Below, in pieces: positions 49,021 through 64,000 of a DNA stretch of 64,000 nt. The notes under the pieces are model-generated. The model worked only from the letters and a program-made list of their open reading frames with translations. It was not told the DNA's origin and did no database searches. Source of the DNA: Echeneis naucrates (taxonomy: Eukaryota > Chordata > Actinopteri > Carangiformes > Echeneidae); contig NC_042515.1 of assembly GCF_900963305.1 (NCBI RefSeq), positions 12,521,623 to 12,585,622 on the forward strand. The letters are read 5' to 3'. Made by a program: the position numbers and the translations under genes. Position 1 is the stretch's first letter. Each line of letters starts with the position of its first letter.

Positions 49021-51082
49021 CTGACAGGAGGACAGGACGACGATTAGGATATTGTTTTACAGATCATAGCACCAAGAGTCATATCACTTGAGTGTAAGAA
49101 TAAAGCATATGAGAGGTGAACATTTTTATCTGATCACTTAACTAGTGTACACACCCTCTCAGTCTGCTCAGTGTGAGTGCTCACTCTCACTGGAGGGGTA
49201 GATTCACATACTCACAGCTCTCTTTGACTATAATGAATGGTTTTCATGCAGAAAGAATAAATATGACTCTTCTGTTTGCTTTAAACCCACTCACACTGGC
49301 TGCAAGCTGCCATTACATACCTGGGAGAAAATGTGGCTTGAAGACGGTTCTCTCTCTCTCTTTTTTTTTTCCTTCTCTCTCCTTCCTTGTTCTGTATCTC
49401 AAAACTTCTGGTTTGTTTTCCCTCCTACAAGCAGCCACAGTGAGAAGACTTTACTCTGGCAGAGAGGGCAGCTATCTGCAGAAGGCCACTCCTTTTCCTT
49501 CTGTTCCTCCCTCCCCAACTCTCCCGTCCACCGACCCCTCCTCTTTCTCTGGCTGAATGACAATACCACCTCCCTCCGAACCGTAAAAGGTGAACAGTTA
49601 ATCTTGGGCAAAGTTCTGTAAAAGCATGACACATTCATCTACTATGAAAACTTGGCAAGAGCTCACACACTCACTGGCACATATGCACGTAGACACACAC
49701 ACTCACATTAAGTTATGCAACAATGTAATATCATGTCAGAAAGTCTCTCATTAATGTAGACACACAGTCACCTCCCACTTCTTTATCTTTCTGCATGCCA
49801 GCAGGATGTGACTGTACCTGCCTTTGCTAACAGCTCTCTGTCTCAGCCGCCCTTCTTTCCCTCTCATGTGCAGGTCTGCCTTATTGTTCTGTCAGCTTTA
49901 TTTTCCCTACCTCCCTCATTGCGTCTGCCTGCTTTTTTCTTCTCCCTCTTTCCTTCTTCCCTTCCCCCACTATCACTTTGGCCTTGATTCACTATCAGCG
50001 TCTCATGGCATTGCTTCCATTTGAGCCTCACCAACTGTCTGGAGTGGAGCACATTTTCTATTAAAATGTGGTGCACTTTATCAGTCTCTCCTGAGGATAC
50101 TTTTACATTTAGCTGCATAAGGAGCAGCAGTATTACAGTGCAATGAATCAGGGCATTGTGCAAGAGGAGATGTTGCTATATTAAGAGAAGGGGGGCAGTA
50201 AGTGATGTCAGTGAAAGCTATGAAAAAGCTGCTTTGTTGTTTTTGCTGCTTTCCACCAGAATAACTCTGAACAATATCAGGTCTGCTGAACAGCAAATAT
50301 TGTGGTTAGATTCTGGACTTAAACTTGGTGACGTCTGCCCCTTTTCCCGGGATTCAAAAAGGAGGATAGAACAGGGAACTGGATGTTGAGTAAAGCTTTC
50401 TTGATCAACATGGAGCGAGGCAGGAATGTGCAAGAGAGGGTTAACAGGAGACAGAGATGAGGAGAGTGATGGGGGTCTCTGTTGTTCCAGCTCCGTGGAA
50501 AGGAATGCTGCAGTGATGTTATGGCTGCAGGAGGGAGCATGCCTACTGATGACACAATCCCCAGACCTCCATGCTCCGCCTACCCCCCCAACAGCTAAAA
50601 TCCCCATTAAACCCTCTAAACCTCTTCCCTGCTTCTAACAACATGACTTTTCAATTTACTCTTCAACATCATGACATGCTTTCCTTGAATCTTTTGAGAG
50701 GTTTTGGTTTTGGATATTTTGGAAAACAAAAAGGAATTAAATGAATGAAGGGAAATAAAGAGAGAAACAGGAAGAAACACAGTAGATAGGAAAAACGACA
50801 ATTGTTCAAAATTACAGCAAATGCTGATTTCCTAACTGTAAACATCTGCAAGGGTGGGAAGACTACCACTGAGAGAGAAATCCCAAAAAGAAAACTTTTG
50901 GTTTTCCTTTGGGTAACAGTTAAGAGAAGACTTTGGAAATAAGGCCTGTGGAGTTTTTGGATAAAGAATAGAAAAGAGATCATGAGAAATGCGAAGCAGA
51001 AGCGGAAACAATCTGTGGTTTAGTCTTGAATAAAGGTAAAGCAAAACAAAACACACAAACGTGGATCCTACATTTCCCATGA

Positions 51083-51169
<87 letters not shown>

Positions 51170-51264
51170 CGTGTGCCCAGTAACAAGTCCTTCCTCTCCA
51201 TGCTGTGAGGTTCAGTAAGGTTCAGTAACAGTCAATGCACAACTTTAGAGGTAAGAATAATCTT
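49021..51264 (-). other. fblim1 upstream region and spacer to tmem82
   Basis: A splice acceptor at 49023-49021 shows that fblim1 has at least one non-coding 5' exon. A good donor (CAG before GTATGT) at 49321-49316 marks a candidate exon ending at 49321. The remainder is pyrimidine-rich on the plus strand (49350-49560, 49900-49980) and has no coding sign. Confidence 0.5.
51083..51171 (+). repeat. (CTAT)n and (AT)n compound microsatellite
   Basis: About eight CTAT units pass into about 20 AT units, then ATACAT variants. Located in the spacer left of the tmem82 transcript end. Confidence 0.95.
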
Positions 51265-51270
51265 TTTATT
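51265..51270 (-). terminator. tmem82: putative tmem82 poly(A) signal
   Basis: AATAAA on the minus strand, 290 bases after the tmem82 stop; first canonical signal. Confidence 0.5.
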
Positions 51271-51559
51271 ATTCATGGTAATATTGAATATTACTGTGAT
51301 TGGTTTTTGAGGTAGACCTCGGGTCTCTGTGGATTCATTTGTTTTGTGACTGGAGACTGTTGCTTCGTCCTCCTAGAAAAAAAAAGAAAGAAGCATGACC
51401 ATTAAATGCCAAAGGTCATTTTTTTACAATTCACCACTATACTACGCAGTAACAGCCATATAAAATGAATAATATGAAAAAGGTCATGTTGTAGGGGTGA
51501 CAGCTTAAATGCAAATATGGGAAAAAATTAAATCCATCATTTTGAGTGGGAAAGTTCAT

Positions 51560-53138
51560 TCATACAGACTTTAACACAGCTTGCAGGAGGTCCTGAGTGG
51601 GCAGCAAACAGACCGCCTCTCCCAAGAAAGTGAAGAGGATGTGAAGGACATCAGACCAGTTGCCCACTGTCAGCATGAGCACCAGTAAGGCTCCCAGTCG
51701 CACCACGACAATGCGCATGAGGGTTTCTGAAGAAGTCTGCTGATTCTGATCCTCTGCTTAACATGATAAAAAAAAGAGTGTTAAACAATATTTTCAGAAA
51801 GTTGTTTCTGCCATTTAAAGTTAATTAATGCTATAACTACTAGTTTGTGTATTGATGTTATTACTGTTATTGACTAAGTGTTGTGCTTCTTTTTTAATCA
51901 CTGTACTTGGGTAACCACACTAGTTTTCCCTCTTAGACTAATCTAATCTACCGTTTCTTTCCATCTCGGGATGTCTTCTTAAAGGACCATTTTCGTTTAG
52001 CACACAGCGTCCCAAAACATCACCTTGAATATAGACCACCAGCATAGTGTAGCAGAGTATCAGTGGAATCCACAACTTTAGAGCATCCTTCTGACACAGG
52101 AAGTGGTCATAAACCATGGCGGTCGAAGCCACAGTTGCTAGAGCAAAAACCAAGACAACCGCTCTTTGCAGTGAAGCCAGAATGGTGTGTCCAGAGGTCA
52201 GGAGGGTGATGCATTTCCCACAGCAACGCTCTGTGCTATGCAGTGGGTAGAGTCTGGCCACATGGATCCACAGACCATGGCCAACACTTGCCAGTGCCCA
52301 GCTGAGTGCAGCTGCCAGAAACAAACTGAAGGAGCTGTGTGGAGCCCCCTGATGGAGGAAGTCCAGAGTACAGGTGAGGCAGCAACCCAGTGAAAACTGG
52401 CACTGGATCAGGAGGAGGTCAAGGCCTCTGCTGTCAGCATCCTGAGATGAAAACAAATCCAAAAGCGTTTTTTGAAAACAATGAGAAATTAACCCCTGAC
52501 ATATACATAGAACACAAAATACTAAATAATTGTGCTATCAGCTGCTCTGTGTGTTTTAAGAACTTGCCCGTCCTGCTGAAAGCCAGGCAGAAACAGCTCT
52601 GAGGGAAAACTCCAGCACTATAAGAGAGGAGGCCCTCGAGCCCACCGCAGACAGGAGGAGCGTCAGGGACCAGAACTGGACTGTTGTCTTCCAGTTCCCT
52701 CTCAGAGGACTGGTGGGTGAGGACGACTTCTTTTTAGTTTCAACTTCAGATTCACTGTGTGAAGATCAGATTAGAGAATGATGACTGCTCTTGAAATTTC
52801 TTTCATATCCCACCCAATTTTTCACCATAGTAAACTCACGTGCATGTCTGATTGAAGTGATAAACTCTCGTTAAACTGCACAGCACAGATATTCCACAGG
52901 CACCAACAAGACCTTTGGAAATAAAACAAAATAAACCCAAAACACCACAACCAAATACAACCACATATCTAGGGAGACTGTCTGCAGACATGTTGAGAAT
53001 CTAGAGGAAAAACAAATAAAGACTTTTGCCAGAAGGATGAAAAACATCAAACTAACCTTGAAGAAAACAGTCTATTGGGTTTAAACCAAAAGGCAACCAT
53101 TCAGAAGTTCCCAGGATCCAGGAGAAGGGGAAAAACAT
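51560..53138 (-). CDS. tmem82: transmembrane protein 82
   Basis: Multi-pass membrane protein of unknown biochemical role. Five exons: 53138-53057, 52912-52840, 52754-52568, 52441-51952 and 51753-51560. They join in phase to 341 residues (human 343). Matches to the human protein include FLQGLVGACGISVL near residue 27, VLEFSLRAVSAWLS, QCQFSLGCCLTCTLDFLHQG, LWIPLILCYTMLVVYIQ, and a final VVRLGALLVLMLTVGNWSD. Most of these are hydrophobic and suggest about seven or eight membrane spans. Intron 3 starts with GC instead of GT (52567-52566). A tandem AAGCAG acceptor precedes the last exon. The gene lies between fblim1 and slc25a34 as in human 1p36. Confidence 0.95.
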
Positions 53139-54081
53139 TTCTTATGTTTTCAGTGACAAATAAAAAAGAAAACCCCTATTAGCTACACATTTGCACAGAA
53201 ACAACAGTGACTAACACATCATTTTACTTTATAAAGACTTCACACTTCCTCAGGTCAGGTCGGAGTGGCTCCAACTGCCGATCCAAAGGTCAAATGTGAT
53301 TGACTCTTGTTCTCAGTGTCACCATTCCTTGATAAAAGCTACTCAAAGTCTTTTCAAATAAGATGATTAGGTTTAGAGATAGGACATTCAGGCACCTTTC
53401 AGATGGGTCTGAATAAAATCACCTCTCTCTTTGATATCGCACAAAGATGACAACAACAAACATATATTCATTTTATACAAAAAAAATCTTTATTATTATT
53501 AATTGCTGTTCAAAGACTTTAAGTACCTGACTATGAAAATAAAACCATCAAATCATTTAGTTATGAGCAGTTCATATGGCAGTCGATAAAAACAAACAGA
53601 CATGAAAGAAAAGGCAACTGTAGCTATGAAACTGTGACATATTAGAGCAGCCACACTGGATTATACACACTAGCATAGAGTGTTTATGTTTTAATAATCC
53701 AGATTGTGTTAGATTTTCGGCACTTCGTTGCTTAAGAGGGAGTCACTTTACTCAAATTCATTATTTGAGGTATTTTAAGGTAAAACCTGATAGTTTATCA
53801 TTCGCTTTTTATATCTGAGAACTTCGATGTTTTTTATCATAATGTTTGTGAGTATGTGCAACATCTGTTCATTATTTGAATGTTCCTTCATTGTTCTTGC
53901 TTCCTGCAACAGGGACAAGTCTCACTTAAAGGAATAGTTTGACATTTTGTGATTTTTTGGCAAAATGTCAAACCTTTTCTTGAGATTCATCTCACACTCA
54001 CTGATGGACCACTCTGACATCTACGACTGAGCCTAGTCATTCTAAGCAGGCATTTTGGATGTTTTAGCTCCTTCCTTGGCT
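53139..54081. other. tmem82 promoter side and slc25a34 3' UTR
   Basis: No coding sequence. An AATAAA on the minus strand at 53489-53494 could end slc25a34. A perfect 13-bp inverted repeat lies at 53937-53973. The tmem82 promoter should lie just above 53138, but no element is clear. Confidence 0.5.
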
Positions 54082-59779
<5,698 letters not shown>

Positions 59780-59889
59780 TTTATTTCCCCCAAAATCCTC
59801 TTTATAGGAAAAAGGCCTTTGTCAGTGTCAGTTCCCTTGTGTGGTCACAGGGTGAAGTATCTGTCTTCCCAATTCCGCCTGGAGCTCCA

Positions 59890-64000
<4,111 letters not shown>

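Overview
This window is ordinary nuclear DNA of a ray-finned fish, most likely a compact-genome teleost such as a percomorph. The evidence is vertebrate-type spliced genes with short introns, GT-AG splice sites, many (CA)n/(TG)n microsatellites, and interspersed repeats of fish type (CR1/L2-like LINE ends, a hAT-like MITE, SINE-like units). I assembled ten protein-coding genes exon by exon. In every one the exon phases join without a break, and the protein is identified by recalled similarity to the human family member. I see no tRNA, rRNA, CRISPR or microbial feature.

Left block (1-25,000), left to right: the 3' part of a divergent Rab GDP-dissociation inhibitor gene (+); ndufaf3 (-), a complex I assembly factor; nckipsd (+), head-to-head with ndufaf3 across about 600 bp of GC-rich shared promoter; slc25a20 (+), the mitochondrial carnitine/acylcarnitine carrier, with a 1-kb minisatellite in intron 1; and prkar2a (+), the type II-alpha regulatory subunit of PKA. 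Human NDUFAF3, NCKIPSD, SLC25A20 and PRKAR2A all lie in 3p21.31, so this is a conserved neighbourhood.

Right block (25,000-64,000), all on the minus strand: spen, a 3,269-residue transcriptional regulator with four RRMs, one 7.4-kb exon and a C-terminal SPOC domain; fblim1 (migfilin); tmem82; slc25a34; and the 3' two-thirds or more of fbxo42, which runs off the right edge. Their human counterparts lie together in 1p36. The tail-to-tail gap between prkar2a and spen is therefore a junction between two blocks that are separate in human.

The genes do not form one pathway. Two are mitochondrial carriers (slc25a20, slc25a34) and one is a mitochondrial assembly factor. nckipsd and fblim1 both act on actin and adhesion. 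prkar2a is a cAMP sensor, spen a nuclear co-repressor, and fbxo42 a ubiquitin-ligase adaptor. I found no undescribed system. The observations most worth checking are a GC-AG intron in tmem82, possible alternative N-termini for slc25a20 and tmem82, the 36/32-bp minisatellite whose frames stay open on both strands, a hAT-like MITE with near-matching 8-bp target duplications, a perfect hairpin beside slc25a34, and the block junction itself.
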